Positions 22,530 through 34,604 are shown, numbered from the stretch's first letter. The stretch: 64,000 bases of DNA from Candidula unifasciata (GCA_905116865.2 CAJHNH020004913.1:22501-86500), one strand, 5' to 3'. Translations and numbers: made by a program. The notes: generated from the sequence alone by a model not told the origin.

Positions 22530-22916
22530 TGGGTTCCCCGGGCCCTATTATAGGGAAACCAAGTATAAATCCACTGCCTACCCAAAAGCGTGTCGTAAAA
22601 GTCGACTAATTGGTAAGTTCCTTCGAAATCAGAGTGCATCTGCCTGAGAGGCAAGGAACCAGCAGTCTGCAAACAAATGAGTTAGATATGTAAAACGGAT
22701 GCACGCACAACACTCAGGTTCTGGAACAGGACTGCAGTCTAGAAGTGGAGGAATAACTAGAACTTTCCGCTAGAGTTCACAGCTGGTGAACGAGAAGAAG
22801 AAGAAGAATAAGAAGATGAAGAAGAAGAAGAAGAAGAAGAAGAAGAAGAAGAAGAAGAAGAAGAAGAAGAAGAAGAAGAAGAAGAAGAAAAGAAGAAAAA
22901 AGAAGAAGAAAAAGAA
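22530..22916 (+). mobile_element. Family D repeat with GAA tail
   Basis: The copy runs from CCCCGTGTGGGTTCCC through GTCGACTAATTGGTAAGTTC, CAGAGTGCATCTGCCTGAGA, GGCAAGGAACCAGCAGTCTG and GTTCACAGCTGGTGAACG into a GAA array (22795-22916). The junction is the same as at 34.3 kb, so the triplet array is the 3' tail of this repeat. Confidence 0.75.
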
Positions 22917-23049
22917 AATTTGTGGTATGTGCATATTTTTCCTGCTTGAAAAAAAAAAAAAAACCGGTCCGTTTTTCTGTACATCCATATCTAAAGGTTA
23001 AAAAATTATTTGTGTTATTGCGCAGGCCTATGCTCAAATATTTAGCGTT

Positions 23050-25075
23050 GTCCATAATCATCATCATCATCAGGTGCCTTGTCGACTGGCTAGGGCGATC
23101 ATGCCTCTCCACAATCTACGATCTCTTGCAGCATGTATCAATTCGTGTGTTGAAACACCTCCATGCCATGCAATAAGACTGCCAAGAATCTTCTCTCGTT
23201 GTCTTCCTCTATCGCTTTTTCCACAGATCTTTCCAATGGTCACAACATGTTCTATTTTCCCTCTTCTCATAACAAGGCCGAAAAATGATGACCGTCTCCT
23301 TCTTATGTCTGTGTTAAGTTGTCTTCGGGCTCCCGCCTCTTTCAAAACCTCTTGATTGCTCTTTTTGGCTGTCCAAGGTATTCTAAGCATTCTTCTGTAA
23401 AACCACATCTCTGATGCCTCAAGAATTTGTTTGGCCTGCCTTCCGATTGTCCAGGATTCACAGCCATATGTTAAAACTGGATGTATCTAGCAAGCAAGTA
23501 TTCTTTTTTTAACTCTCAATGACAAGGATATGTTGCACAAGATGTTCTTCATTTTATAAAATGCAGTTTCTGCCTGTCCTATTCTGTTTTTTATCTCAGT
23601 CATGCATCTGCAATTTGATGTTATCCATGTGCCCAGATAGCTAATTTCTGTACTTGTCCCAACATAACACCAACGACTTTCATTACACATTTCGGAATAA
23701 TTCGTTTCTTTGATACCACCATTACTTTTGTCTTCCTATTATTTAAACTGACGCCCATTTTTCCACTTTCTAACACCACAATGGCTATCATTTCCTGTAG
23801 TTCTTTCTGACTTGTTGCTATCAAGACTGTGTCATCAGCATAACATAAATTGTTTATATTGTGCCACCAACCACAATTCCAGGCATATCAATTGTAGATC
23901 TCATTATATATTCACTGTATATTGAAAACAAATCAGGTGACATTACACAGTCTTGTCGTACGCCCCTCTTTATGCTGTGAAATGTACCTAAACAGTTGTT
24001 AATTCTTATAGCTGCTGTTTGCATATTCTTTATTATTAGTAGATATTTTCCATCAATGTTTATTTTTCCAAGTTTGATTACTTTTTCATGCTTCACACAG
24101 TTAAATGCTTTTGTATAGTCTATGAAGCATAAGTAAAAATCAGTCTTTACTTCTATAGCTCTTTCTGACAATGTCCTTAGGATGTATATGGCATTGTTTG
24201 TACCTTTTCCTTCTACAAATCCACATTGTTCATAGTTGATTTCTTGTTTAATTTTGTTTCTTATTCTTCTCATGATTATTCTCAGTAAAATCTTAGTCAA
24301 GTGACTCATAAGACTTATTGAGCGATATTCTTTACATTTCAAAGTGCCTAGTTTCTTTGGCAGAGCTATAAATATGGATTTTAAAAGGTCATTTAGAATA
24401 TACCCATTATTAAAAATATCCTTTAAAAGTTAAGTTATTATTTCAATTCCGAAATCTCCCAGTGCTGCGATTTCTTTCAGTGAGATGTTGTCTGGCTCGG
24501 GTTCCTTTTCCTTATTCATATGATGTATTGTATCCTCAACTTCTGCAGTCATTATTGGTGGACCATCATTGTTGGTCTGCAGTTCTACTTCTGGTCTATA
24601 ATCATTACACAATTCCCCTATATACTCTGTCTATCTGTTAATTATATTACTATGTCCCATTAATAAGTCACCATCTTTTAATTTTAAACATCCAGTGCTG
24701 TTACGTGTCATCTTTCCCGATAACACATTTATTTGTTCGTACATGGAATGTGAGTCTTTCCTGTGATTTTCCCTCAATCTCTATACATTTGATTCAGCCA
24801 GGCTTTTTTAGCCACTTTGCATTTGTTCACTATTTCTTTTTTTTTCTTTCTTTTGTATTCTAGAGTATTCTTCTTATCATTTTTTTATCCATCAACTGCA
24901 GAATTTCGGTTGACATCCGTTTCTTTTTTGCAACTCTATGGGTTGGTGGGATTGTCTCTTGTGATGTCTGCTGAATTGAATCACCCTACATATCCCACTG
25001 TTCATCAATAGTCTGTATATTGTTCATAATACGATGTGGAAAATTCGCAATATTTGATGTGTTACTGATCCCTCC
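23050..25075 (-). mobile_element. Non-LTR retrotransposon (LINE), 5'-truncated, RT broken by a frameshift
   Basis: This is the best-preserved LINE here. Reading the minus strand 5' to 3': a linker (about 25070-24640) with IPPTHRVAKKK, EILQLMDKKMIRR and KCKVAKKAWLNQMY; a pre-RT segment with EVEDTIHHMNKEKEPEPDNI; and the RT core (24342-23854) with YRSISLMSHLTKILL, GFVEGKGTNNAIYILRT, the motif A aspartate in CFIDYTKAFNCVKHEK and motif B GVRQDCVMSPDLFSIYSEY. The YADD box (23831-23842) lies in a different phase, so a frameshift near 23855 separates it from motif B. The thumb region (23824-23487) and a C-terminal block (23408-23070: MWFYRRMLRIPWTAKKS, FFGLVMRRGKIEHV, REKILGSL, RDRRLWRGMI) follow. 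The 3' end has CAT triplets (ATG on the coding strand) at 23059-23070. The APE endonuclease is missing. Clade is not assigned; motif B and YSEYI resemble I/Nimb-type elements. Confidence 0.92.
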
Positions 25076-25554
25076 TAATACTACTATTTTTAATGTTGTT
25101 AAACATTTTTTTTTTTACCCTTGTAATTTTCTTTTATACGAAGTATTTCTATTTCTCCTCACATATTTCTAAATATCCAGAAGAGATGATTTAGTTAGAC
25201 GCTCTATCAAACTGCAGAAACACAGCAGATTGCTGCAATAGACCAGTCACATTTCAGAGTTTGAATGATGAACATAATCGGTTAGTTATTTTGTGTCAAA
25301 ACAAAACATAAAGTAACAATAGGTCGTATTTGTATATAAAGTAAAATGAAATCGTAAATTTAAAAGCAAGCATAATAAGCCGACTAAACCTAGTTGAGGT
25401 AGGAGATATTTTTCACATTTCTTTTTGTCCTAGTTTTATCTCTCCCTATTTGTTTCCCGCCTGTCATGATTTTGAGAATTTTTTTGCTGCTGAAACAATA
25501 TATATATTTTATATTTGTATTTAAATTTAGATCATTTCTTTTTCGTTTTGAGAC
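25076..25554. other. Unassigned AT-rich sequence
   Basis: A T-run at about 25107-25117 is present. More of the LINE's 5' linker may extend slightly into this stretch but cannot be read. Confidence 0.4.
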
Positions 25555-25757
25555 TAGAGTGTTAGACTTATACTTTTAGACAAGTCGGCATTTGGAGGTG
25601 ATGTGATCAGCACCACGCCAGCAGTCTTTACTTCCCAGGACTTTACCTGGTACCCATTTAACACTGGGTCGACCTGCGAGACAGGGTCATTTTTGAAAAA
25701 CGTCCGGCTCGGTTCGGATTTAAACCCACGACCTTAAGATAGCAGGCAAGCAATAGG
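25555..25757 (-). mobile_element. Family A SINE, missing 3' end
   Basis: The body blocks CGCCAGCAGTCTTTACTTCC, CAGGACTTTACCTGGTACCC, GGGTCGACCTGCGAGACAGG and AACGTCCGGCTCGG are present, then the reversed head AAACCCACGACCTTAAGATAG. The promoter boxes have decayed. Confidence 0.8.
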
Positions 25758-26585
25758 TCACAAGCACGAGCTATTAGCTTGTTGCATTTTATTAGTAAAT
25801 ATTTCAGTCTTTCACCTTGCCCAAATCCATACAACCGTAGTTAATACTAGACGCACAAACTGCAAGATTGGTACTTTTTGAATCAACTGCCAACTGGTCC
25901 ATTAACAATATATAACCAGAAAACAACACCTTAAGACGCAGAAGAGATTCCTTTACAAGCTTTATTTATTTTACCTTTAATATTTTTCTTTGTTCGTCAG
26001 TGTGTCTGGTTTTTTTTTTTTTTTTTACACACAAAATTGGCTCATTATTCTTTTTCTCTACCGACATTCGAACTTTAGTCATAACGATTTTCTTTACAGG
26101 CTAGAAATATGTATTTTTTTTCATGTAAAAAAAAAAAAAAAAAAAACTAGACATAACGAAGGCATATACATTAGGCAATGACCAATAGATTGTTATCACA
26201 AACTCGGCGGCATGTCGAAGACATCACACATCAACTGGAAAATGAGGTGTAGCAACAAGAGGGATGCAGATTTCTGAAGGGCCACACAAAGCAACACTTT
26301 AATTGAAATAGTTCATACAAGAATCTCCAACGGACGGAATTTGGTCTGAGGCATTCTGGTTTTCTATTTGATCATTTTCATTTCACGCGTGGTACGGCTA
26401 AATATGTCTCACTGTGCTTCATTAGATTAACAACAATAGTTATCAGATTAATGAACCACTTCTGTAAATAGAACGAGTTCTAAATATGACCTCAACATCT
26501 GAAGAACAAATCTAAATCATACAACAGAGCCACACACAATCAAGAACAGTGCGTTGTAATTATATAACTAAATGTTACATTTTAA
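25758..26585. other. Unassigned sequence with T and A homopolymer runs
   Basis: A T-run near 26011-26027 and an A-run near 26128-26146 flank an AT-rich stretch. No gene supported. Confidence 0.4.
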
Positions 26586-26589
26586 CCAT

Positions 26590-26985
26590 GCATCTGGGCA
26601 GCACTTTCTAATTACATAATACTGAATGTCACATTTTAACCTTAGATCCGAGCAGCACATTCTAATTACATAATACTGAATGTCACATTTTAACCTTAGA
26701 TCCGAGCACATTCACATTCTCACAATTAACCTTAGACATTCTAATTACATAATACTGAATGTCACATTTTAACCTTAGATCCGAGCAGCACATTCTAATT
26801 ACATAATACTGAATGACACATTTTAACCTTAGATCCGAGCAGCACATTCTAATTACATAATACTGAATGTCACATTTTAACCTTAGATCCGAGCAGCACA
26901 TTCTAATTACATAATGCTGAATGTCACATTTTAACTATGCATCTGAGCAGCACATCCTAATTACATAATGCTGAATGTCGCAAGA
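26590..26985. repeat. 54-bp minisatellite, about 7 copies
   Basis: The unit runs ATTCTAATTACATAATACTG, AATGTCACATTTTAACCTTA, GATCCGAGCAGCAC (54 bp). One copy is rearranged near 26705-26745. Because 54 is a multiple of three, a 72-codon repetitive frame stays open on the minus strand. It looks fortuitous. Confidence 0.93.
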
Positions 26986-27109
26986 TTTGAGATCGTGCCT
27001 TTCTTTAGAGGTGACAAGATATAGGCAGGTCCATGACGAGAGGGGTGGGGACTGTCGTGCGACACATGGATAGACAAGGAGACAGAGCGACAGAGATGCG
27101 GATAGTGGC

Positions 27110-27245
27110 AGGGAGACGAGGAGTGAGAGAGAGAAACAGAGACAAACAGGGGGACACAGAGACACACAGAGAGACACACAGAGAGAGAGAGAGAGAGAGA
27201 AACAGAGACAGCGAGAGTCATGGATACTGAGAGGCAAGAGAGCAA

Positions 27246-27317
<72 letters not shown>

Positions 27318-27346
27318 AAGGAAACAGACAGAAAGTCAGAAATAGG

Positions 27347-27397
<51 letters not shown>

Positions 27398-27475
27398 CGA
27401 GAGTAATGGACACTGAAAGGCAAGGGAGCAAAAAGCAGAGGGAGAAAGAGAGAGAGAGAGAGAGAGGGGGGGAGG
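27110..27475. repeat. (GA)n-rich region with a partial large duplication
   Basis: GA dinucleotide runs are mixed with GACAGAGAC and GACACACAGAGA units. The segment from ACAGAGACAGCGAGAGTCAT (near 27203) to the following GA run is repeated at about 27381-27450, so the array contains a higher-order duplication of about 180 bp. Confidence 0.9.
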
Positions 27476-27885
27476 ACGTGAGTGATTTAGCTGGTCATAT
27501 GAGGGGCATGTCGAACAAGGGTGGGAAGGAGTATTCTGAAGCCATACAGATATTATCCTTGAGTAAATGGGAATTGGAAGGGATAGTAAGAAGATAGGCA
27601 GAGAAAGAGGAGAAGAGATATTGGTTTAAAAATTATTGAAAATCAAGTTTAGATATAGATAGAAAGAGAGATAATTGGGAACGGAGGGGCGGAGGAGAGA
27701 GAGAGAGAGATAGACGGGGTGAGGGGAGTTGACAAATCAGTATAAACTGTTATAAGAACAACGAAGGATGATACGATGAGAGAGGGGGATTGGAAGGAGA
27801 GAGACAAACAGCAAGAACAACAGAATGATAAATAACGAAATTATGGCAGTCATATAGATAGACTGACATATAAACAATTAAACAA

Positions 27886-27945
27886 ATGCATCCATCCATC
27901 CATCCATCCATCCATCCATCCATCCATCCACCCACCCACCCACGC

Positions 27946-28028
<83 letters not shown>

Positions 28029-28029
28029 T
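27886..28029. repeat. Compound tetranucleotide array (CATC)n(CACC)n(CAGA)n
   Basis: About 11 CATC, 3 CACC and 21 CAGA units in direct succession. Neighbouring blocks differ by one or two positions of the 4-mer. Confidence 0.95.
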
Positions 28030-28209
28030 ATACAAACTGTCAAGCCGATAGAAAGAAAATCAGAAATAGTGTGATAAAGGAAATGGCCTGTTCGATACGT
28101 CATGACTGTGTAAAACAGGCGATATTGTAAAATCGAATACGTATTGATTCGACAGAATCGATCGCGCAGGGACTGTCCTCGTTGTTATTGAACACACAAG
28201 ACATTTCTT

Positions 28210-28950
28210 TCAGTGTGTACACATTCGTAAAACAAGCACAACATAAGCTGACCTAGAGCACACATTGGCTCGTACAACAAGAACAGCGTAAGCTGTTCTG
28301 TTATACGGACACACATCCACACACACAACAGTCAATAAGTACAACAAAAAGCATGCATAGAACACACACACACACACACACACACACACCCAAGTGACAG
28401 TAAGCACAACATAAGCTGATCTAGAACCCACGTGGAAAATCTTACAATAAGCATAACCTAGGTCGGCATAGAACACACATCAAAAATCGTACGGCATGTA
28501 CAGTATAAACTGGTCTCGAACACAAATCTGTAATCGCTCAACATGCACAATACAAACTCTTCTTGAACACAGATCTGTAATCGTTCAACATGCACAATAT
28601 AAACTGGTCTTGAACACACATCTATGATCGTTCAACATGCTCAATATAAACGGGTCTAAAACACACATTTATAGTCGTACAACATGCACAGTAAAAACTT
28701 GACTAGAACACATTTCTATAGTCATACCACATGTACAATATAAACTGGTCTAGAACAAACATCTATAATCGTACAACATACACAGTATTAACTGGTCTAG
28801 AGCACACATCTATAATCGTACAACATGCACAATATAAACTGGTCTAGAACACACATCTATAATCGTAAAACAAGCACAATATAAACTGGTCTAGAACACT
28901 CATCTATAGTCGTACAACATGCACAGTATTAACTGGTCTAGAACATTCAT
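28210..28950. repeat. 47-bp minisatellite (about 10 copies) with (CA)n
   Basis: The regular part starts near 28475 with the unit AACACACATCTATAATCGTA, CAACATGCACAATATAAACT, GGTCTAG (47 bp). The upstream part (28210-28470) holds older related units and a CA run at 28361-28389. The array resumes in a changed form after the insertion at 28951. Confidence 0.9.
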
Positions 28951-29172
28951 CTAGATGGCTGGGAGTCACCAACAAAGCTGCAGGAGATGCGAAAGCTGCT
29001 GCTCGTGAGTCCCAGCCATCTAGTTGAGCCCCAATACAAGCCGCGTGAGCGTCGGCGGTGGCGGCAGTCGAAGGAGTACCGCAAATTAGGTCGCAGGAAG
29101 TGTGCAAATGACACGTGACTGAGGTCCTGTTCTTGGCCGCCATAATACGTGCCTGTTATTCGGAGGATAGCC
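28951..29172. mobile_element. GC-rich insertion (222 bp) in a minisatellite, 10-bp direct repeats
   Basis: The block is visibly richer in G+C than the flanking array and shares no unit with it. GAACATTCAT occurs immediately before (28941-28950) and after it (29173-29182), and removing the block restores a sensible array junction. Its left end folds into a hairpin: CTAGATGGCTGGGA at 28951-28964 pairs with TCCCAGCCATCTAG at 29010-29023. On the minus strand most of the block lies in a 79-codon frame and an overlapping 82-codon frame, but neither matches a family I recognise. It could be a 5'-truncated retroposon without a polyA tail, or a MITE. Confidence 0.65.
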
Positions 29173-29182
29173 GAACATTCAT

Positions 29183-30250
29183 ACACAACTGCCATTTAGC
29201 ACAACATAAGCTCACCTAGAACAGACATACCCACATGGCTATAAGCACACAAAAAAGCGTGCGAAAAGTACAACCTAGAACACACACAGACAACTGGTGA
29301 TAAACACAACATAAGCTGTCCTACAATGCACAACATAGCTTGCGAAAAGTACAACATAAGCTGACCTAGAACACACATACATAACTAGCAATAAGCACAA
29401 CATAAGCAGACCTAAAATACACATAAACAGCGGGCAATAAGCACAACATAAACTAACCTAGAACACACACAGCGGGCAATAAGCACAACATAAGCTGACC
29501 TAGAACACACACAGCGGGCAATAAACACAACATAAGCTGACCTAGAACACACACAGCGGGCAATAAACACAACATAAGCTGATCTAGAACACACACAGCG
29601 GGTAATAAACACAACACAAGCTGACCTAGAACACACACAGCGGGTAATAAACACAACACAAGCTGACCTAGAACACATACACAGCGGGCAATAAGCACAA
29701 CATAAGCAGACCTAGAAACACACACACACGCAACGGGCAATAAGCAGAACATAAGCTGACCTAGAACACATACACAGCGGGCAATAAGCACAACATAAGC
29801 AGACCTAGAACACACACAGCGGGCAATAAACACAACATAAGCAGACCTAGAAACACACACACACACGCAACGGGCAATAAGCAGAACATAAGCTGACCTA
29901 GAACACATACACAGCGGGCAATAAGCACAACATAAGCAGACCTAGAAACACACACACACGCAACGGGCAATAAGCAGAACATAAGCTGACCTAGAATACA
30001 CACATACGCAACTGGTGATAAGCACAACATAAGCTTGCTTCTAACACACATACACAACTGGTAAAAGCACACTATAAACAGAGCTAAACATCACATACAC
30101 ATCTGCAATAGGTACCACAACACAAACTAGCGTAGAATACACGTGGCAACAAATATACTATAATTCTCACCCCGAACACACATACACGTCTGGCAATAAC
30201 AACACAATACGCTGACATAAAACACAGATACACACTCAAACAAGCATATA
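29183..30250. repeat. 42-bp minisatellite (about 20 copies)
   Basis: The main unit is AACACACACAGCGGGCAATA, AGCACAACATAAGCTGACCT, AG (42 bp), with longer variants carrying extra CA units and CAACGGGCAATAAGCAGAAC. The unit is homologous to the 47-bp unit before the GC-rich insert (shared GAACACACA...GCACAA.ATAA.CTG.CCTA). As 42 is a multiple of three, Cys-rich repetitive frames of up to 151 codons remain open on the minus strand. These are not credible genes. Confidence 0.92.
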
Positions 30251-30779
30251 TTCTGGTTTAGTATACCTATTTGCAGACGGGAATGTTTACATAGATCTTT
30301 TTGCTTCTAATGTTTACCTCTTCCCTGTGTTAGTTTTTAATTGAGTATAGTTCATACGTATAGTATTTTAAAACGACAATTCACTGGTTTCGTTGGAGGT
30401 ACTAATCCTTATGTTATCGATAATTCATATTTTTACATGTCGTAAGCAGCTGTTGTGTTGACAGCTTTGCCTGGGGCTCCTAATGCTATTAAGACGGTCA
30501 TATTTGGATCCTTCCGATTAAATTCCTACATGATTCTGGAACTAGTTTAGAAAGCCGACAGGGAACGATATTGCTTGTAGGCGCAGTAGAAAATATAAGA
30601 AGAAATTCACATCTTCGCGTGGATACGACCAGTGTTGTTAAATGTATCAACAATAATTATCTGACGCCTCTGGCGGTTGGTACTAACGAATGGGATAGCC
30701 CAGTTTCACTTCATATGTTGAAGAAATGTGTTTATGAAAAAGTGAAACAATCAGCTCTTCATAATCGTTTCTGGGACCT

Positions 30780-30832
<53 letters not shown>

Positions 30833-31210
30833 GCATAATTAGCCGCATCAAGAAAACAATGAAAGATCAAACTGCTATTAATAAAATAAAAATAAAAAAT
30901 AAAAATCGCTGGTGCATTTGAATGAACACTGATAACATTAGTCTCTAAGAAAACTGAAGAAATTATCTATTTTTTATATCTTATTCTTTCTCTGCCTTTT
31001 ATTCTTTCCTTTATCCCCAAGTCGAGTATAGGCGCACACCAACAGCTCACCCCTCTTTGCCTTATCCTTTTACTGACACACGTTCCATTTTAAATGAAGT
31101 TTTCTGTTTAGAACAAGAAAACTTTGCACGAATTTAAGGACAACAAAAAATCTTCACGTTACATCAAGGAAACGTTCTGATTATTAGATTGCATTTGTGT
31201 AGCTACAGCA
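30251..31210. other. Unassigned sequence with a T-run/G-run boundary
   Basis: At about 30782-30833 a run of roughly 29 T passes directly into roughly 23 G. The surrounding sequence includes a 116-codon frame spanning the runs that lacks any domain. Confidence 0.5.
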
Positions 31211-31868
31211 AGTAAATGTGGCCATTAGGAAACAGAACACCCTAGTTATTACATCAACGGAATGTGACCATCAAGCCACAGAATACCCTTGTATAGACAT
31301 CAAAGAAATATGACCATTAAGCCAAAGAACACCCATGTAATTATATCCAAGATACCTGGTCATTAAGCCACAGAACACCCTTGTAATTACATCAAGGCAG
31401 TTTGACTATCAAGCCACGGAATACCCCTGTAATTACATCAAAGGAATGTGGCCATTAAGCCACAGAACACCCTTGTAATTATATCAAAGAAATGCGGCCA
31501 TTAGGCTAAAGAACACTCTTGTGATTATATCAAAGATATGTGGCCATTAAGCTACAGAATACCCCTGTAATTACATCAAGGAAATGTGGCCATTAAGCCA
31601 AAGAACACTCTTATAATTATGTCAAAGATATGTGGCCATTAGGCCACAGAACACCCTTGTAATTATATAAAAGAAATGTGGCCATTAAGCCAAAGAACAC
31701 CCTTGTGATTACATGAAAGATATGTGGCCATTAAGCCACAGAACATCGTTGTAATTACATCACAGACATGTGGCCATTAAGACAAATAACACCCTTTTTA
31801 TTGCATCAAAGACATGTGGCCATCAAGCCACACACACACTCACACACACACACACACACACACACACA
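31211..31868. repeat. 46-bp minisatellite (about 13 copies) ending in (CA)n
   Basis: The unit is GGCCATTAAGCCACAGAACA, CCCTTGTAATTACATCAAAG, AAATGT (46 bp). The copies are diverged, and the last one runs into a CA dinucleotide tract at about 31830-31868. Confidence 0.92.
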
Positions 31869-32284
31869 ACTCCAGTTACATGAAGGAAACGATGAGATTA
31901 AATCAAAGAAACGTCTCTGTTACATCAGGGAGATATTCGCCATTACTGCAGAATCCGCACGACAACACATTATTGTACTGCATTAAAATGACAGTGGAAT
32001 CACTTTCCTAGATAATTATCCGTACAATAATGTAGACGTAAACATCTGTCAAATAGCTGGTCTAAAACAGATTATATGAACCCCCAAAACATTTGTGAAC
32101 AAGCTACACAGTGGGGCAGAAAAATAGCTAAAGTCCTATTATATAAGCATTATGTCTATAGTAATGTGAGCATTGTAAAAGCATTAACACTTGAGATTAA
32201 CGCTTACTATGGCACCTCCATATCTTTTCAGATGATGATGTTTACTCTTATTTTGTGCTATCCAGAGGCATTGAAGTAACATCT

Positions 32285-32520
32285 CATGGCTCCCCGTGTG
32301 GGTTGCGGAGTCGACTAATTGGGGATTTCTGCAGCGTTAGAGTGCATCTGCCTGAGAGACAAGGAATCGACAGTCTGCAAGATCTTTAAAACAGGTACGC
32401 ACGCACAACTCAGTCCTGGAACAAAGTCAAAGTCCAGAAATGAACGAACAACCAAGTCTTTCCTTCCGAGGTTTACAGCCGATAAACGCAAACAAACAAA
32501 CAAAACAAACTATGGCAAAC
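32285..32520 (+). mobile_element. Family D repeat with (CAAA)n tail
   Basis: CTCCCCGTGTGGGTTGCGGA, GTCGACTAATTGG, AGAGTGCATCTGCCTGAGAG, ACAAGGAATCGACAGTCTGC and GTTTACAGCCGATAAACGC are present. The tail here is AAACAAACAAACAAAAC instead of GAA. Confidence 0.7.
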
Positions 32521-32534
32521 GCTGATGTGGCTAG

Positions 32535-33170
32535 CAAGGCCTCCTAGCGTAAAGGCAGGTCTTCTAAAGCTGGAACATGGAATCTCAGGACTGTTGTTGC
32601 CACTGCGTGTTTTAAAGATGGTTCTTCTCAGACGCTTAGCTCTTACTTACTATAACTGCTTTGGTGTTCTTTTTTCGTCTTCTTCTTCTACTTTTCTAGT
32701 CCCTAATGGAGCTAAGGCCCTCAGCCAACTCAAGCCGAGTCGTTCTTTTCTTTGCTATCGCATGTAGCTCTCCACATGTCCTGCACATCTTTCTATCTTC
32801 ATTCTCAAGCTCCCTTCTCCATGTGTTTTTGGCTTCCTTTATTCTTATACCTCTGTGGGTTCCAATGCAAAGACAGTTTAGTTATATTGTTCCTTGGTTT
32901 TCCCAATGTGTGTCCTATCCATCGCCAGCGTCTTTTCTTCACCTCTTGGTACACGGGAGAGTGCTTAGTTCTCTGCCAAAGCTCTACATTATTGATTCTA
33001 TCATACCATTTAATTCCCTATATTCTGGACAGGCATCAGTTAATAAATGTGTGTAGTTTATTAGTAATTGCCTTAGTTGTTCTCCATGTTTCCGCCCCAT
33101 ACAAAAGTACTGATGTGTTCTCCTTTACTCATATTTATTTCCTGGTTTTCTCCATCCAAGCAACACGATC
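32535..33170 (-). mobile_element. LINE C-terminal region with terminal basic block
   Basis: On the minus strand: VLLYGAETWRTTKAITNKL (33109-33053), then FINRCLS, NNVELWQRTKHSPVY and KKRRWRWIGHTLGKPRNN (32943-32890), then SLHWNPQR. This is the full post-RT series (llYGaEtWr.tk.i...lq.FinrcLr.i......i.n.eLw.rt...pi..ei..rrWrWiGH.lRkp......l.WnpqG). The 3' part ends with RAKRLRRT and a decayed equivalent of the CCHH-like tail at 8.3 kb. Stops interrupt the frame. Confidence 0.88.
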
Positions 33171-33960
33171 CGTAGCACACAGTTCCGGCGAATCTACAAT
33201 TTATGCTAAAGAGAGCAAAAACTATTGCTGTAATCCGAATGTATCTGACACACACTTGATTGTTTGAAACAACGGCTCGATCAGCAAATTGTTGTTTTCC
33301 AATAATCAAATCGCCAAAGCCTTCCATGCTGTGCGTGTTTATGGTCACATCTCACGTTCTTTCAACAGCGAGACAGCACTCACTGAAGGGAAGATATTTT
33401 GTTTTCCATGTCTCATTTCCTCTTAATTTAATTTGCTCTATGTATCATTTTCTGTCATCCAATGCGTGTACATTGAAGACTTGGGTTGTGTTGCAATTTA
33501 ATGCTTTAAAAAGTCGACTCAGGTTTCATAGTTAAATACACGGATACATTGTTTTTGGATGAAAAGATACGTAGATGGAAAAGGACATGGATAAAAATTG
33601 AGAAAAGAAAGAATACATTTGAAATTAATATGGTATGTACTCGAATCCCCGGGGAAAGGGGGGGGGGGGGGGGGGGGGGTAAATTTTCAAAGCTGCTTGA
33701 AGTTTTCAGGCCAGTTCTGAAAAAAAAAAAAATACCAACAAACATGATAATGAGAAGTAAAGCCTTGGTCGCATAGAACCCGTCACATCCTTGGTGGTTG
33801 GTTTGATTAGTAATAATAATTATCTGTCACCATATGGCCAGTAATTGTGTAGACGGCAGTATGAAAGTGTTACTATTTGGGTAATGGGTTTAGAGCCCTT
33901 TTTATGCCAGAGTAAAATGGGACACGAGGTGCAGACTAACTGTAAGGGAATAAGCGAAGA
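33171..33960. other. Unassigned sequence with a G-run
   Basis: A run of about 23 G at 33657-33680 (one A near its left end) and an A-run at about 33720-33732 are present. A 91-codon frame near 33.26-33.53 kb has no recognisable domain. Confidence 0.4.
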
Positions 33961-33961
33961 A

Positions 33962-34036
33962 CAGAAATGGAGGGGATGATGTCGTCAATATCACGCCGGC
34001 CACTTTTACCTCCTAATCACCACCTGATACCTGTGG
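33962..34036 (-). mobile_element. Family A SINE, body fragment
   Basis: GGATGATGTCGTCAATATCA, CGCCGGCCACTTTTACCTCC and CACCTGATACC correspond to the central body on the minus strand. Both ends are missing. Confidence 0.6.
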
Positions 34037-34074
34037 CTCTAGGAGCTTAAGTATGGATAACAAGAATAGATGCA

Positions 34075-34297
34075 CTGTTTGCTAACACACATGTCGTAGG
34101 AGACGTCTAATTAGGTAACGATTCTTTAAAAGTCAGAGTGCGTCTGCTGAGAGGCAGGGAACCAACAGTCTGCATAAATATGGCTTAGAAATGTAAAGTA
34201 GCAGGCGCACCCAATGGTCCTGTTTTAGATCAAGACCAAAGTCTAGGAGTGGAAGAATAGATATAAATTTTCGCTGGAGTTTACCGCCAGCGAACGC

Positions 34298-34328
<31 letters not shown>

Positions 34329-34351
34329 AAGAAGAAGAAGAAGAAGAAGAA

Positions 34352-34401
<50 letters not shown>

Positions 34402-34419
34402 GAAGAAGAAGAAGCAGAA

Positions 34420-34454
<35 letters not shown>

Positions 34455-34604
34455 AGAAGAAGAAGAAGAAGAAGAAGAAGAAGAAGAAGAAGAAGAAGAA
34501 GAAGAAGAAGAAGAAGAAGAAGAAGAAGAAGAAGAAGAAGAAGAAGAAGAAGAAGAAGAAGAAGAAGAAGAAGAAGAAGAAGAAGAAGAAGAAGAAGAAG
34601 AAGA
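34075..34604 (+). mobile_element. Family D repeat with long GAA/AAT tail
   Basis: The unique part (34075-34300) carries GTCTAATTAGGTAACGATTC, AGTCAGAGTGCGTCTGCTGA, GAGGCAGGGAACCAACAGTC and GTTTACCGCCAGCGAACGC. Immediately after CGCTAA come 300 bp of GAA with an AAT block (34351-34400). The tail start point is the same as in the 22.8-kb copy. Confidence 0.8.

Noticed and set aside
28475..30070. CRISPR-like regularly spaced repeats
   Set aside because: The whole unit repeats; there are no unique spacers between conserved repeats, and the setting is an animal genome.
29412..30072. Cys-rich repetitive frames resembling small secreted proteins or toxins
   Set aside because: The 42-bp minisatellite unit is a multiple of three, so frames stay open by arithmetic. 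There is no signal peptide and no conserved Cys spacing independent of the unit.
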